Part shown: one piece after another, positions 49,301 through 60,040 of the stretch
Position numbering within the stretch: position 1 is the first letter of the stretch
Layout: each line of letters begins with the position of its first letter
Assembly: GCA_008000375.1 (NCBI GenBank)
Contig: SMOI01000081.1
Coordinates: 33,491-97,490, forward strand
Source: Poteriospumella lacustris
Lineage: Eukaryota > Sar > Chrysophyceae > Chromulinales > Dinobryaceae
DNA length: 64,000 bases
Direction: 5' to 3'
Notes under the pieces: model-generated
Told to the model about the DNA's origin: nothing
Database searches by the model: none
Seen by the model: the letters and a program-made list of their open reading frames with translations, nothing else
Position numbers and translations under genes: made by a program

Positions 49301-49816
49301 GATGCGCCGTCGTCGACCAAGAGTGTGCCGACACCCGGACGCCCACACGCGACAGTCCCGCCTTCTCCACAGCCTGGACACGGACACTACCATGGCGGTG
49401 CTCCACCGCAACAGGCGATGCCCTCCCAGCAGTATCATGCACACCACGCATCCCCTCAAGTCTCTCCCCACGGCAACAATGCTGCGGCGCATTATTTCCC
49501 CAACGGTGCCGGTGCTGTACCAGGTAAGGCTGGCCCCATGAATGCATCGCCCCCCCCCCCGCTATTATTCCCCATCATCCTCATCGTTATTTGCTGTGAT
49601 TGGTGCTTTACAGCGGTTCCGATGCCTCCAATGGGCGGCATGGCGATGCCGCCACCAGGTATGATCTATGTCGCCGGGCCCAATGGTATGGTCTATGCGG
49701 CACCCGCCAATGTACCTCCTCCACCGGGATATTATCCGTTGCAAACGTATCCCATGGTGAGCCCTACCAATACGAACAACATGCCTTCGGTACCTCATCC
49801 CGTTCATCATTCGTAA
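46308..49816 (+). CDS. VHS-GAT (TOM1-like) ubiquitin-sorting adaptor with five DPF repeats
   Basis: Exons are 46308-46350, 46421-46532, 46604-47471, 47564-49523 and 49614-49816, giving 1061 aa. The introns are 70, 71, 92 and 90 nt; the last is stop-free and a multiple of three. Residues of about 15-145 are a VHS domain (EALLLAVDKATSNTLFQPDW, then VVILTLHLIDSFVNECGQKW). Residues of about 285-375 fit a GAT domain, with the helices MESLLSAANLLRDLIRAA and LVERLFRVNDDSQSLVIVYQ. The remainder is Pro/His/Gln-rich and disordered. Five copies of DPF(A/S)PxA(L/I)DA(L/M)F sit at 47960, 48203, 48767, 49067 and 49265 (residues 474, 555, 743, 843 and 909). VHS-GAT proteins bind ubiquitinated cargo as ESCRT-0-like adaptors. 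DPF is a known ligand for the AP-2 alpha appendage, so the repeats may recruit clathrin adaptors (inference). It probably acts on endosomes or plasma membrane. Confidence 0.88.
49550..49560. repeat. 11-nt poly-C run within an intron
   Basis: Eleven consecutive C in intron 49524-49613 of the VHS-GAT gene. Similar but shorter C runs recur in the following intergenic region. Confidence 0.9.
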
Positions 49817-52104
49817 CACTGCTACGGCGGTGGTGATCGCCATCGCCTCGACTATGTGTAGCACCACCAACACCAGCACCAGCACCAGCACCAACCCTCT
49901 GTACATATATATACGCACGGCCTGCGGCTCTTTTCTTTGTATAGTTTGTCTGTTGCTAACGAGTCTTAAGATCACACTTACACCACTTCTCCATCCTCCG
50001 AAACGTCGTTTTTCCCTTTTCTCTTTTTTTGATTTTGTTGTTTGTTTGTTTGTGGAGGGGGGTGAGGTGGGGAGGGAAGGACTGCACTGCGCTATCTCCA
50101 CTGCGCTGTCCCCACCTCCTCTTTCTTTCCTCGCTGTCTGTTCCCCCCTCTTCCTTTCCACCCAAGACATGAGCGATGGTCGTTTTTCATTCCGTTCTCT
50201 CGTGTGATCCATGTCCATGTTCTCTCGTGTTCTCGTCACACGCATGGCTCTTTATCTTTGGGAGACGCAAGAGTCCCTCCCGCCTTCCCCCCCTCTCTCC
50301 CTCTCTCTCTCCCCTCTCCCTACAATTCAGTCAGTCTTCTTCGCTGTGTCTCATACATTTCCCCAGATGCTACCTTCGGTTCCCCTCCTCGCCGTCGCCA
50401 TCGTCGTTGTTGTCGTTGTTGTCGTTGTTGTTGTGTGCCGTCCTCGTCGGCGGTGTCATCACTGCTATCCCCATCGTCATCATCACCGGTCTCCTCTGCT
50501 TTCACATATCTTTTACGCAGTGTTTCTCCTTGGGCAACGTTCTTTTGCCGCGCCGTAATCCACCGAGACAATGTTCCGCTTTCGGAAGAGGGGGAACCAA
50601 GGATGTGGTGTTGGGGGTCCCTGAACGATACATACCCCTGTCCTTGTGGCACGCTCCATCCCGCCTCACCCGCCATCCTGGGCTACCCCCCCCCCATCAA
50701 TAGTAGTCTCTTCTGTCTTTGTCTGTTTTGTCTGGGACGGTGGTGCGTCTGCCACCGTCTGCGCACCAGAAAGGGGAAGCTGTGACTATGAAGAAGAGTG
50801 CCGCTCTATCTCCTTCGGCCCTTGGTCCTTCCCGTCCCCACCCCTGTCCCCACTTCCGTTGTCCTCCATCCCTTCAGGCGGCACAACCCCCCCCCTACAA
50901 CGACCCCCCCCCTACACCCGTGTAAATATCTCGTTGACGATCCTTGTTGGTTGGTTTTGTTCTTTACCGCATCTGCAGTTGTTCGCCGGTCGATGAGTCT
51001 TTCTTCGGTGCATTTTCTTCCGTTGGATTCCTCTGTGGCCGCGAACTCACACAGTCGTGTTTGTGTGTGTGGCTAGCGATAGGTAGTTCACAGTTCATTC
51101 GTTCGTTCGCTCGTTCGCTCGTTCGCCTCGCTCTCTATGCCTTGGTAGGACATTCGTTCTTTGCCGCTTCTCATTGTTTGCTCTTTCTCTTCTTTTATTT
51201 TTGGACTTTGTTGATGATTCGTTGGTTCGTTGTGTAGTTGAGGGTCTGTTGGCACCTGGGTCGCGTGGAATGATGTGGGTGGCCGGGTGGCGTGTTGGGT
51301 TTGGACTTGTGCTGTGTTTTTTCTTCAGATTTTGGTTTCTGTTTTGAATCACCATCATCGTTGTCGTCGTTACGAGTATCTCCTTCTTCTCCTAGCCGCT
51401 GAACTGGGCGCCCCAACAACCTATTTTGAAATGAAAAGAAAAACCAAGAAAAAGAACAAAAGAAGCTGCGGTAGGTAGCTACCCCCCCCCCACCATTGGC
51501 CACAAATGCTTTATGCTTTACCACCCACGTGGCATCTATGAAGCCGTTTCAAAGGTCACCTGCGCTGTGCTGCTACCTTCTCAATTCAGTTCTCGTGGCA
51601 GTCGTCGTCATTCGTTCCTTCTGTTGCCTACGGGGAGTCATCCCGCTTCGCTGTCGCACAAATACACACCCTCCTCCCCTTCCTCACGTGCATCATTGGT
51701 TCTGGTCATCGTCTGTTGGGTATTCTTCACGAAACAGAAAGGTATCGATGGGTATCATATTTATACGTACAGAAAGAAGCTCTGCTGCAGCATTGAGCCA
51801 GCAGATATCACACGCCGACAGGAATAACACTCTCTGTAATCTGCACTTTTCTCTCTCTCACTCTCCTCCTGAAACCGATCTCGTGGTGTTGTTGCCGTAT
51901 GATAGACCCTTTCTTGATGCATCAATCTACATATGCATGAATCGGCGGAACATACCAAAACCTTTGCACCTACACGGGCGACGATGACGACGACGACGAC
52001 GACGAAGGGCTTGAAGACAGGACGAGGCTCCCTCCCCCAGCGACCACCACCAATCGATATCGCACATTTGTTTTTGTTGGTGAACTCAATAGAGAAAATC
52101 CCCC
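49817..52104. other. 2.3-kb gene-poor, pyrimidine-rich region
   Basis: This is the longest stretch without a supported gene. From about 49970 to 51700 the + strand is dominated by C and T, with C runs near 50685, 50890 and 51483 and many CTCT and TCGTTCGTT blocks. Frames on the + strand are long (up to 193 aa) but consist of Ser/Pro/Leu/Arg low complexity, expected from the base skew. I see no splice pattern joining them, no tRNA and no transposase. It may hold a long 3' UTR, a promoter or a non-coding RNA. An ACG/GAC run lies at 51982-52005. Confidence 0.5.
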
Positions 52105-52998
52105 ATGACAGCAATATTCGCAAATGATGTTGTCGCCAATTTATCTCCTGCAGAGATCGAGCAGATTCTCACCAACCATCCAGGAAATGCCGAGATATTC
52201 GAGGATGGGATTCATCTTGCTGAGCCAAAGTTTCCTTTGAAAAATATGTTCGGATTTGTATTGGGAATGCATATCGTTGGCACAGTCCTATTTTTCGGCG
52301 GAAAATGCACCACCGGAACGGATGGAACTAAGTTTCTAAACGGAAGTCTGCTATCGCCGGACATCTCTGTTTGGACCGACGAGCGAAAATTCAGTAAAGA
52401 GACAGCGTGTCATCTTTATCGAGACGGAACAGCTCCGAAGCTGGTCATGGAGTGTGAATGGTACCATGAACGAGATATGACGAAGAAAGCCTTTGACAAG
52501 GTGTTGCATTACTACTTCTCGGATGATTTTACTGGTCTGAACGACACATATGGAAACCCCACACGAGTGGAAGAGGCATGGGTCTTCATCACCCACGTAG
52601 ACAGAGAGGAAGTGCCCGAGAATCACCAATCTCGTGTGAAGTGCCGGTGGGGCTCTATCCCGATCGCCAACGAGGTAGTGATCACAATCGTCAATCTGTT
52701 TGTGGCGCTTGTATACGTTTCCGTCGAGCAAAGCACCCCGTCTCTTGGCTGGAGATGCTTGTGGAAGTTTCTAGCCATCCTTGCTCGATATCTATGTTGG
52801 GTAGTCCTTGATGTTGTGCCGGGAAGACCAACACCACCAAAGAGCCCCCTTGTTCCGTACATAGCCATCTACTTTCGCGGAGACAAAAATCATCCAACGT
52901 TCTACCACCTCCACCCAGACCAAGTGCTCCTTGCACCTTGGAACAGCACCCTGTCCATGATGAAACCATTGCGTACAAACCGGATTTTATCCATGTAA
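52105..52998 (+). CDS. Orphan membrane protein, 297 aa
   Basis: Single exon beginning at ATG 52105. Two or three hydrophobic segments are visible: about residues 50-68 (MFGFVLGMHIVGTVLFFGG), 197-210 (VVITIVNLFVALVYV) and 220-240 (LWKFLAILARYLCWVVLDVV). Between the first two is a hydrophilic region with three cysteines and two N-glycosylation sequons (NGS, NDT), perhaps luminal. Composition is coding-like, and the frame is not explained by base skew as in the region before it. No family is recognised and no intron is needed. A relation to the neighbours is not apparent. Confidence 0.6.
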   Translation: MTAIFANDVVANLSPAEIEQILTNHPGNAEIFEDGIHLAEPKFPLKNMFGFVLGMHIVGTVLFFGGKCTTGTDGTKFLNGSLLSPDISVWTDERKFSKETACHLYRDGTAPKLVMECEWYHERDMTKKAFDKVLHYYFSDDFTGLNDTYGNPTRVEEAWVFITHVDREEVPENHQSRVKCRWGSIPIANEVVITIVNLFVALVYVSVEQSTPSLGWRCLWKFLAILARYLCWVVLDVVPGRPTPPKSPLVPYIAIYFRGDKNHPTFYHLHPDQVLLAPWNSTLSMMKPLRTNRILSM

Positions 52999-53608
52999 CA
53001 GGCCGCACCGCACAACGTACTCCGTACTGTCTACAGAACTAATTAATCACCTTAAATGTCCGTTACTAAGCTTGTGCGGCTTTCTCTCTGGCAAGCTTCA
53101 CGATTTTGGATTTCGGTGCAGCTTAATCCTAGAGCGAAGCCGCATGGAGACATCCAACGTTCGCCATCGAAAGCGATGCTGTGTCGTCCTCATTCTCGTT
53201 TATTCATATTCATCGTCCAGTCTCCGTTTCTTCACATTTTCGTTCTTGAATGCGAACCGGCACGCGGACAGAGCCGCGAAGTGCCGCGGGGCAGATGATG
53301 GTTCATTGAGAAGAACTGACCAATAGGAGCAACATCGGGCGATAATGAATACGTGAACAAAAGCGAATGAGTCCACAACGAGAACAGAAACCAATAAAGT
53401 CCGTCAATCCAAAAAATAAAAATAAAAAAACGAATATAAACAGAGCAGAGCGTGAGTCGAGCAAAAATAAGAGACAAAGAACAGCAGAGTAGAGAGGGAG
53501 AAATGTGGTCGATCGATCGGCCAAAGACTGTAAATGTATTGGGAGCGTTGTAAGTGTCTACGTTTGGACAAAAAAGAAGGTGGGGGGGGGCAAGCCTCAC
53601 GAGAGGTT
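52999..53608. other. Tail-to-tail intergenic region
   Basis: A 610-bp convergent gap. An A-rich patch lies at 53405-53445 and a G run (nine or more) at 53581-53590. Short frames are present, with no gene or RNA recognised. Confidence 0.5.
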
Positions 53609-55484
53609 TCACGTTCTACGAACCGGGTTCATGGCAGAGGACCAAGACGAAGCTTTGTCTCCATGCGGCCCAGCGGGATTCGTCGTACTGTTACCCATTT
53701 CTTCATCGATTTCATTGTCTTCGTCGTCTGAATCGGGATCTCCTGACGACGACTGCTGCGGCGCCGCAGCTCCGTGTCCTTTGTTGGCCAATTTGGTGGT
53801 CATTTGGACTTCAACGGGGGCTTTACCAGAGCCGTTATGATGGCTACTACTATGCCCTTGAGTAGCTTCAGGTGACGATGAACCGGCTACATAATACGCA
53901 CAGCCGACCAGGAAGAGCACCATTTCCAGCAATCTACAGAGACACACACATACACACGCATACACATACACATGAGACGAATTGACGTCCATTAACAAAG
54001 ACGAACAACAGGGCAAGCTGAATGACGTACGAAGTGCCAAAGACGAAAATCATCAACGAATCCAACTCTGCCAGCGTATAAATGAAAATGATCGCATTCA
54101 CAAAGGTACCCGCCAAGCTGCACCAATAGAACACCCAACTGCCACCGATCCAATCGTTGGCGAAATGTTCTTGACGCCAGGCTTCACTCGCACAGCAGAA
54201 GACATACTTCGAAAGCGGCAGCAACAAGTTTTTGTATTCCTACAGGCATATCGCCGCGACCAACCACCACATCGCGAACACGTTAGTCACACAGAACAGA
54301 ACAGAGCTCGAAACGCTCAACCGATTGACGTACCCGATCGCTGGGATAACAAGCCCGAACAAAGACCAATGACCCCAACGTAGCAACAATGGCAAAGCCT
54401 AAAGCTACTAGATATATCAAGGAATGATAATGGGTTTGCGCCACAAAGATCAACGAATAAGGAATGAAAGGGAACGTCGCCCCCACGAAGAGCCACGAGG
54501 CCAGCAACTCATCCGACTGAAGATGGTAGTAATTGGCGAAGACGGGACGCATGGGCGGATCGGAATGGAAAGCTCGCACGAAGGCCAAGGATCCCAAGGT
54601 GGAAAAGACACCCGAAATCAGCATGAGAATCCACGACGCGACAAATTCCGTTTCGGAAAGTGTCGAGTCGTCATCGGACAAGAAACGGTCATATTTGTTG
54701 ATCACTACCACGAGCGCAGTGAAAACAATACCCACAGAACCGTATACAAGCCACCTACATCATGGATGACAAGAGAAGGTAAGAACAACAAGAGAGGATG
54801 GGGGAGGCGGGGGGCAGACGATGGAGGGAGAGAGAGACGAACGTACCAGGAGCCGTGGGTTAAATCATTGGCACCGCTCACGGGCAGCCAGCCAAATGCT
54901 CCTCGTTGTGCAAGGGTTTTCGCCTTACGACTTCGTGCATCATGATAAGCCAACGCATTGTGGATCGCGCGTCTCATGACGTTGGTACCGCGGGCACGGT
55001 CGACGACATCACGGAACGTCTTCGTCAGGCCCTGACGCTGACTGAGACTCTCGCGGTTGAAGTACGTTTGACGTGTAACTTCTGTAGTTTTATGCTTTTT
55101 GCCGATTGCAGTATTGATGGCAACAATGAGACTGCGGATATCGTCGGGTGTGCCAATGCAACGGAACATCGAGTCAATGTTGTCAAGGCGCTTCGCCTTC
55201 ACCGTGAGAACTTGCTCAGCGAATGCTACCTCGGGGTCGTCATCTTCACGACACGTTAATTCCGTCTCAATGGATGCATCCAAGGCAAACATGTGGTTCT
55301 TCGGAACCTGCATGTCCTTCTTAGGATACGCATACTGGAAGTATCCTGTTGTACCATTGGAAAAAATGCGACAAATACGCAATTGGTACGGCTTCCACTT
55401 CATTGTCATGCCCAATTCTCTCGCGTGCAGCACTGAGAACATAATTGCCTTGTTTTCATACACCATCTTATCGTCGACACTCAT
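53609..55484 (-). CDS. PH-like domain plus YrhK-like membrane repeats
   Basis: Exons are 54847-55484, 54334-54754, 54031-54239 and 53609-53933, with introns of 92, 94 and 97 nt, all with GTACGT donors; the product is 530 aa. The start is ATG 55484. Residues of about 1-125 may be a PH-like barrel: alternating strands with WKPYQLRICRIF and a final helix DIRSLIVAINTAIGK. After a basic linker come about eight membrane helices in three similar blocks, each a Trp-led helix followed by one like TLGSLAFVRAF or TLGSLVFVRAC. This resembles the YrhK-like repeat, though the match is by eye. The C-terminus is acidic and soluble (GDPDSDDEDNEIDEE). A lipid-sensing multi-pass protein is an inference; no specific function is known to me. 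Confidence 0.7.
53942..53975. repeat. (CA)n/(GT)n-rich microsatellite in intron
   Basis: An imperfect ACACAC/ATACAC run lies within the last intron of the PH/YrhK-like gene. Comparable GT tracts sit in introns at 1413-1442 and 6493-6520. Confidence 0.85.
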
Positions 55485-55957
55485 GATTGATACACTTCAC
55501 ACACGGCCGGTAAACAAAACAAAACTTGGAAGATAATGACGCTAAGTCCACGTCTCAAAGTCTGCCTGTGTTCCTACAAGTAAAAGAGTTGAAGGAAGCC
55601 GCTTCCACCATTGGAATTGTGACCAAGCGACACAAACAGACGAAGATCCATGGTCCATGATGGTCCAATCGTCTTTGGTGTGCCCAGCAGTCAAAAAGCA
55701 CCCACCCAGAACGCCCAGGAATGTGCCAACTCTGAGTATGCGGGCCGTTACAACTCCAACGGCATATCGACCACAGCAGCAGCGGCATGGAAACAGCAGA
55801 AGAAGACCCATGCCATACGGCATACACAAATAACAAATAACAGATACATAACAAAATTCCAGAGCTTCGTTTACTCAAGTATTGCCGTGTTCTTTTCACT
55901 GTCCTCTATAGTCCACGGTTGCATTGGTGTATACATTAAGTGGTGAAACGAAAGAAA
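55485..55957. promoter_or_regulatory. Divergent spacer, PH/YrhK-like / coiled-coil gene
   Basis: A 473-bp head-to-head gap. A minus-strand frame at 55542-55829 with a hydrophobic stretch is too weak to call as a gene. The gap probably contains the two promoters. Confidence 0.4.
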
Positions 55958-58354
55958 ATGTTGGGGTCATCTGGTCGTCAAACGCAACAAGCGACTCCCT
56001 TTCAGGATTTCAACGAGGAAGTCAAAGAATTGACGATGCGGTTCTTCAAAGCTCGAGAAAACTGTGGAGAGGAGTCACTGAAACTACTCCACACCAATCA
56101 ACGTTTCCTCAAACATTTGGAAGATCTGAAGCGAGCCAAAGAGGAAGTGGAAAATCGACGAAACAATTATGTGGATCAAGCTACCGTATTCGCTCTACGT
56201 GATGCTGAATTGCGGTATCAAAAGGCCTGTTTATTAGACACCGAAAAGGAATGGGCAGATATGATTTCCAATCGCCACGAAGAAATCAAAGCCTTTCGGT
56301 TGGATTTGGAAAAGCAACTGCAACATTACTGCGACGAGCGTCGTAAAACCGCGACGGTGCAAACAAAAGTCACCAATCGCACAGAAGATAATCGCATCAA
56401 TTCATTGAATAGTGTGGCCTTCTGTACCTACGCACAAACCATTGTTGAAACGGAAGTCAAGAAACTGTGTGCCGCCGCGAACCTACCTACGACGAGAAAC
56501 GTCCAACGTATTCAGAAGATTATGAAGAAGGCCACACAAGCGGCAAAGAATGAGTTGACATCCTATTATGAAGATCGTATCAAAGAGTTCAAACGACAGG
56601 AACGTATCTTATACGGGCGTGGTCGTGATGCGGCTGAAATCATGCCACGGTCCGTTCTACGACCCGGTGAAACCGCCAACGGCAACAATGACAACAACAA
56701 TGGCAATGGCAATGGCAATGGCAATAACAATGGGAACGGCTCTGGCAATGGCAACAATGGCAGTGGGAATTCCTCTGATATTACGGCGGAGATGTTGGTG
56801 GATACCATCGAAAACCGTATTGCGACGAAACTGTTGGCGGGAACCATGGACTACAATCGACCCGATTCACAGTCCTATCGCCAACAAACCGCTGCTGGAG
56901 ATGGGGATGGGGATGGTGGTGCTGCTTCATCTCATCGTTTGTCGTCGTCTCTCACGCCTGCACCACCATCGGCCAATATGGGTTCGTCGAGTGGGAAAAA
57001 CGGCGGCAACGGTGGTCGACGTACCTTGACCCAAAATGGACGACCGTCGATGGGTCTTCGTGCGAGTATTTTAGCACAACATCAACAGCAGATTCTGATG
57101 CAGCAACAACCACCAGCGCATGGCCACCAGCATCATGGCCACCAGCATCATGGGGGTGGTCATTCCTCGTATGGTCCACGTGGGCATCGTCGTTTCTCGT
57201 TGCTGCAGGTACGTCCACATCGTTTTCTCTCTCTCAGTCTATCGTCGTAACGTGGTGTTCATGTAACGATCCGTTCTCCGATGTTGTTGTTGTTGTTATT
57301 GCGATAGAATGGTGACTTGGTTCCAGCGGTGGCGTCCTCTACGGCGGCGCATGACCATGGCGCGGGGGCCTCGTCGACGCAGAAAGGTGGCAGTGGCAAA
57401 GCATCGACGTTGACCACTCCGTTGTTGAGCAGTACCGCCCCGTCCTCCGGTGGCAAACATGTTGCCATGTCCAGCACAAATCCTGGAGGAGGAGGGGGAG
57501 GAGGAGCGTCTGATCATCACAAAGCGACGACGAAGACGACGAAAAAGAAGCAGGGCCATAAACAAGGCGGCCACACGGCGAATGTGCTCTACGACCCCGA
57601 CAAATATTCCGCCGCCTGCAACCCAGAATTTGTCAAATCCCATGCGTTGTTGGACTTGACGTCACCGGCAATCACCGAACGTGAAGAGAAATTGATGGAA
57701 TTGGCGTTGTTGTCCTGTGAAGCCCGTGGGAAAATGGCGCATTTGACGGCCTTGCGGGATGCATTGGACAGCCTGTTGATTCGCCAAATGGCGTGTTTGA
57801 TGACGGTCTTGCATCACAATCAACCTATTCCATTGTTGGCGAACTCGGCCGCAGCCAGAATGTTGATGGATGCGACGCATCAACCCGCCGAAGCATTGAT
57901 CGAGCAACATTTGTTGGTACCAAAGTCTGCGACGATTGATTTCGATGACATTTTGGAGAACCATGGTCCACCGGCGCATTTCTTGACCCCAACGATTGTC
58001 GAAGAAGGATCCTCGGTCAGTGATACCGCGGCGATGGTCCAACAACAACATCAACAGTATCAACAACAACCGAAGAAGAAGCTGACGATCGCGCAGTTCA
58101 AGAAAATGCCGTTGCGGTTGTCTGCGGCGCATAAGATTGTGCAGTTGGATTGTGCACAGAAGGAACAGGATATTCATTTGTTGCGCGATCGGATTGTGTT
58201 GCTGTTGCAGCGTCCCTCGCTGGACTCCCCTCCGAACACCGCGCCGGGGGGTCGTGGGGGCGGCGGTGGCGGTGCTGCTGCCACTGCCGCGGAACATGCC
58301 GCCCTGGCGACGATGACGGCGGGCGAAGACTTCGCAGCGATGGGCGACACGTAA
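55958..58354 (+). CDS. Coiled-coil (BAR-like?) protein with disordered middle
   Basis: Exons are 55958-57208 and 57308-58354, with a 99-nt intron (GTACGT...GATAG); the product is 765 aa. The start is ATG 55958; a GTG lies in frame just upstream. Residues of about 12-225 are almost entirely helical with a strong charge pattern, like an AH/BAR-type three-helix bundle (FNEEVKELTMRFFKARENCG onwards), and end in KEFKRQERILYGRGRD. The middle is Asn/Gly, Gln and His/Gly low complexity, including an AATGGC-type repeat at 56680-56770 coding NGNGNG. Residues of about 515-695 return to ordered helices, with ALLSCEARGKMAHLTALRDALDSLL. Membrane bending or scaffolding is possible but unproven. It lies tail-to-tail with the methyltransferase gene. 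Confidence 0.7.
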
Positions 58355-58579
58355 TCATCGACGACGTATGGCTGCGGCTGTAGCTGCGGCTGTAGCTGCG
58401 GCGGCGGTAGCGGCTGCGGCGGTGATTGATTTCTGTATTTACACACACGCTTATTTTTCACACTGTACATCGAATATAACTAGCAGATCTATCAATCTTA
58501 TCAAGTATGTGTGATGCGCAAAAGGGGTGGAGGTTTTGCTGGGGAGAGGAATGGCTTCACTCGTTGTGCGTGTGGCGTT
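58355..58579. other. Tail-to-tail spacer with GGCTGTAGCTGC repeat
   Basis: A 225-bp convergent gap beginning with a short imperfect 12-bp tandem repeat (GGCTGCGGCTGTAGCTGC) at about 58365-58425. Confidence 0.6.
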
Positions 58580-59857
58580 TCAGCAGGAGAACTTCACATG
58601 CACCCACACACGGTACCGCGCTTGTTTCTTCTGCCGATTGGCATATTGACGATGAATATAATACGATTCTTCCACCTGAAACCCCGCGGCAGAACCCAAG
58701 GAAATCAATTCGTCGATGGTGAAGAAATAGGCACAGGTACCATCTTGACGCACGTAGAAATTGTCGTCCAACTTCGCGTCGCCTTTGAATCGCAGCTGCG
58801 CCTCGTCGTATCGACCATAGTCGCGAATCATCAAATAACTCTTTTGTCCCGTGGATTGTTGTTGATGACGCAAGGCGTGAAAGATATTCCGAAACGCGAT
58901 ATGATGATCTTCGGGTGCGATCGCGCTCAGAACGAACATACACAGCGCCGCGTTGTAGCCAGGAAATGCACCCAAACTACTGCTACCACTACTGCTACTG
59001 CCGCTGATACTGCTGCTGCAGCTGCTACCGGTTGTCATTTCTGTCGGAGGAGGAGCTTCAAAATCAGGAGAAATGATGCTCTTGATGTATCCCTGCGCAC
59101 GGGGATGTCCAGAGGCATCGAGGTTCTCCGGCTGTAGCGCGCGTTTGTTCAAGAGTTCAATAGCCGACTTCGCAAAGTCCATCGCCGACACTTTCAATAC
59201 AGGATTGATCTGTAACAGAGGCCAGATGGCATTTCCTACCCCACTTCCTATTTCCAACAAGTACCAATGACGATCGTAAGGAGACGCCTGTGGAGCAGCA
59301 ACGTCTGCGGGTTGCGTAAGGAGCTCGGGGAAGACCACGTGGAGGTAGTGGCGGTCTTTGTAAAAGTGATCCTCGTTTCGTTGATAGAAGTAATGCCAAT
59401 ATCGACCAGCTTCTTTCACGTATTTATTACGCCAATGCTCTGATGCTGGCTTTCCAGTCTTGGCCTGCTCCTGTAGCCGAGACAAAGCCATCGATTCTTT
59501 TTCCGGAGTCCAAGCGTCATCGGCCCACACCAGTTCCGAATTCTCTAATATATCGCCGGTATACGGTGCAGGTCCTTCGGCGGTAAACTGTTTGCCTTTC
59601 TCCAGCACCGATGAATCCTCGTTCGCGTCTTTGTCGTCTCGCTCTTCGTCCCATTCCTCAACGACTTTATACTCTGCGCCGCCTTGGACACGTGCCGATG
59701 AAATACTATACAGCCATGTCAGTTCTTCAACTGCTGGACTCGGAGGAACCGCTGGTAAGCTGTTATAGTAGGAAGAAAGAGACGACGAGTCACCGGCGAT
59801 ACTCTTCACAATACACTCCCTGTACTCCAATACACGCGCAGTAAATTCGGAATTCAT
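58580..59857 (-). CDS. tRNA N3-methylcytidine methyltransferase (METTL2/TRM140 family)
   Basis: Single exon of 425 aa from ATG 59857. The enzyme transfers a methyl group from S-adenosylmethionine to cytidine 32 in the anticodon loop of certain tRNAs. The family hallmarks are present: WHYFYQRNEDHFYKDRHYL (about residues 153-171), the SAM-binding motif LLEIGSGVGNAIWPLL (about 205), FVLSAIAPE as motif IV/V, and the C-terminal RDYGRYDEAQLRFK with NFYVRQDGTCAYFF. All match METTL2/6/8 and fungal Trm140. Length is near that of METTL2. A Ser/Gly insert at about 275-295 is specific to this copy. It does not carry the actin-binding N-terminus of yeast Abp140. The choice between METTL2 and METTL6 subfamilies needs a tree. 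Confidence 0.93.
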   Translation of the reverse strand: MNSEFTARVLEYRECIVKSIAGDSSSLSSYYNSLPAVPPSPAVEELTWLYSISSARVQGGAEYKVVEEWDEERDDKDANEDSSVLEKGKQFTAEGPAPYTGDILENSELVWADDAWTPEKESMALSRLQEQAKTGKPASEHWRNKYVKEAGRYWHYFYQRNEDHFYKDRHYLHVVFPELLTQPADVAAPQASPYDRHWYLLEIGSGVGNAIWPLLQINPVLKVSAMDFAKSAIELLNKRALQPENLDASGHPRAQGYIKSIISPDFEAPPPTEMTTGSSCSSSISGSSSSGSSSLGAFPGYNAALCMFVLSAIAPEDHHIAFRNIFHALRHQQQSTGQKSYLMIRDYGRYDEAQLRFKGDAKLDDNFYVRQDGTCAYFFTIDELISLGSAAGFQVEESYYIHRQYANRQKKQARYRVWVHVKFSC

Positions 59858-60040
59858 GTTCTCGACAACCCTTACTCCAAGATCAAGGAAGAAATTCCTC
59901 AATCAACTATGATGCACCGATGAAACACGTTGATCAACTATCGAACTTGGTCATACCAACCAATGAAAAATGGCCCCAAGGGAACGTGCAGTACCTACTG
60001 ATCATTGTTTCTATTTTTCGTACGTTTCCAACTTTCATGA
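59858..60040. other. Spacer between methyltransferase and tRNA
   Basis: A 183-bp stretch holding the 5' flank of the methyltransferase gene. No other element is visible. Confidence 0.45.

Noticed and set aside
50176-51827. Series of + strand frames of 70-193 aa in the pyrimidine-rich region
   Set aside because: Ser/Pro/Leu/Phe-rich translations are expected from C/T-rich DNA; there is no consistent start context, splice structure or domain.
53934-53955. A 22-nt intron in the (GT)n tract of the PH/YrhK-like gene
   Set aside because: A GTACGT donor at 54030 gives a 97-nt intron, in phase, and removes the implausible CVCVCV-coding repeat.
55542-55899. Small minus-strand membrane-like frames
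   Set aside because: Two overlapping frames look equally plausible, there is no clear start or intron, and the span fits the shared promoter of two divergent genes.
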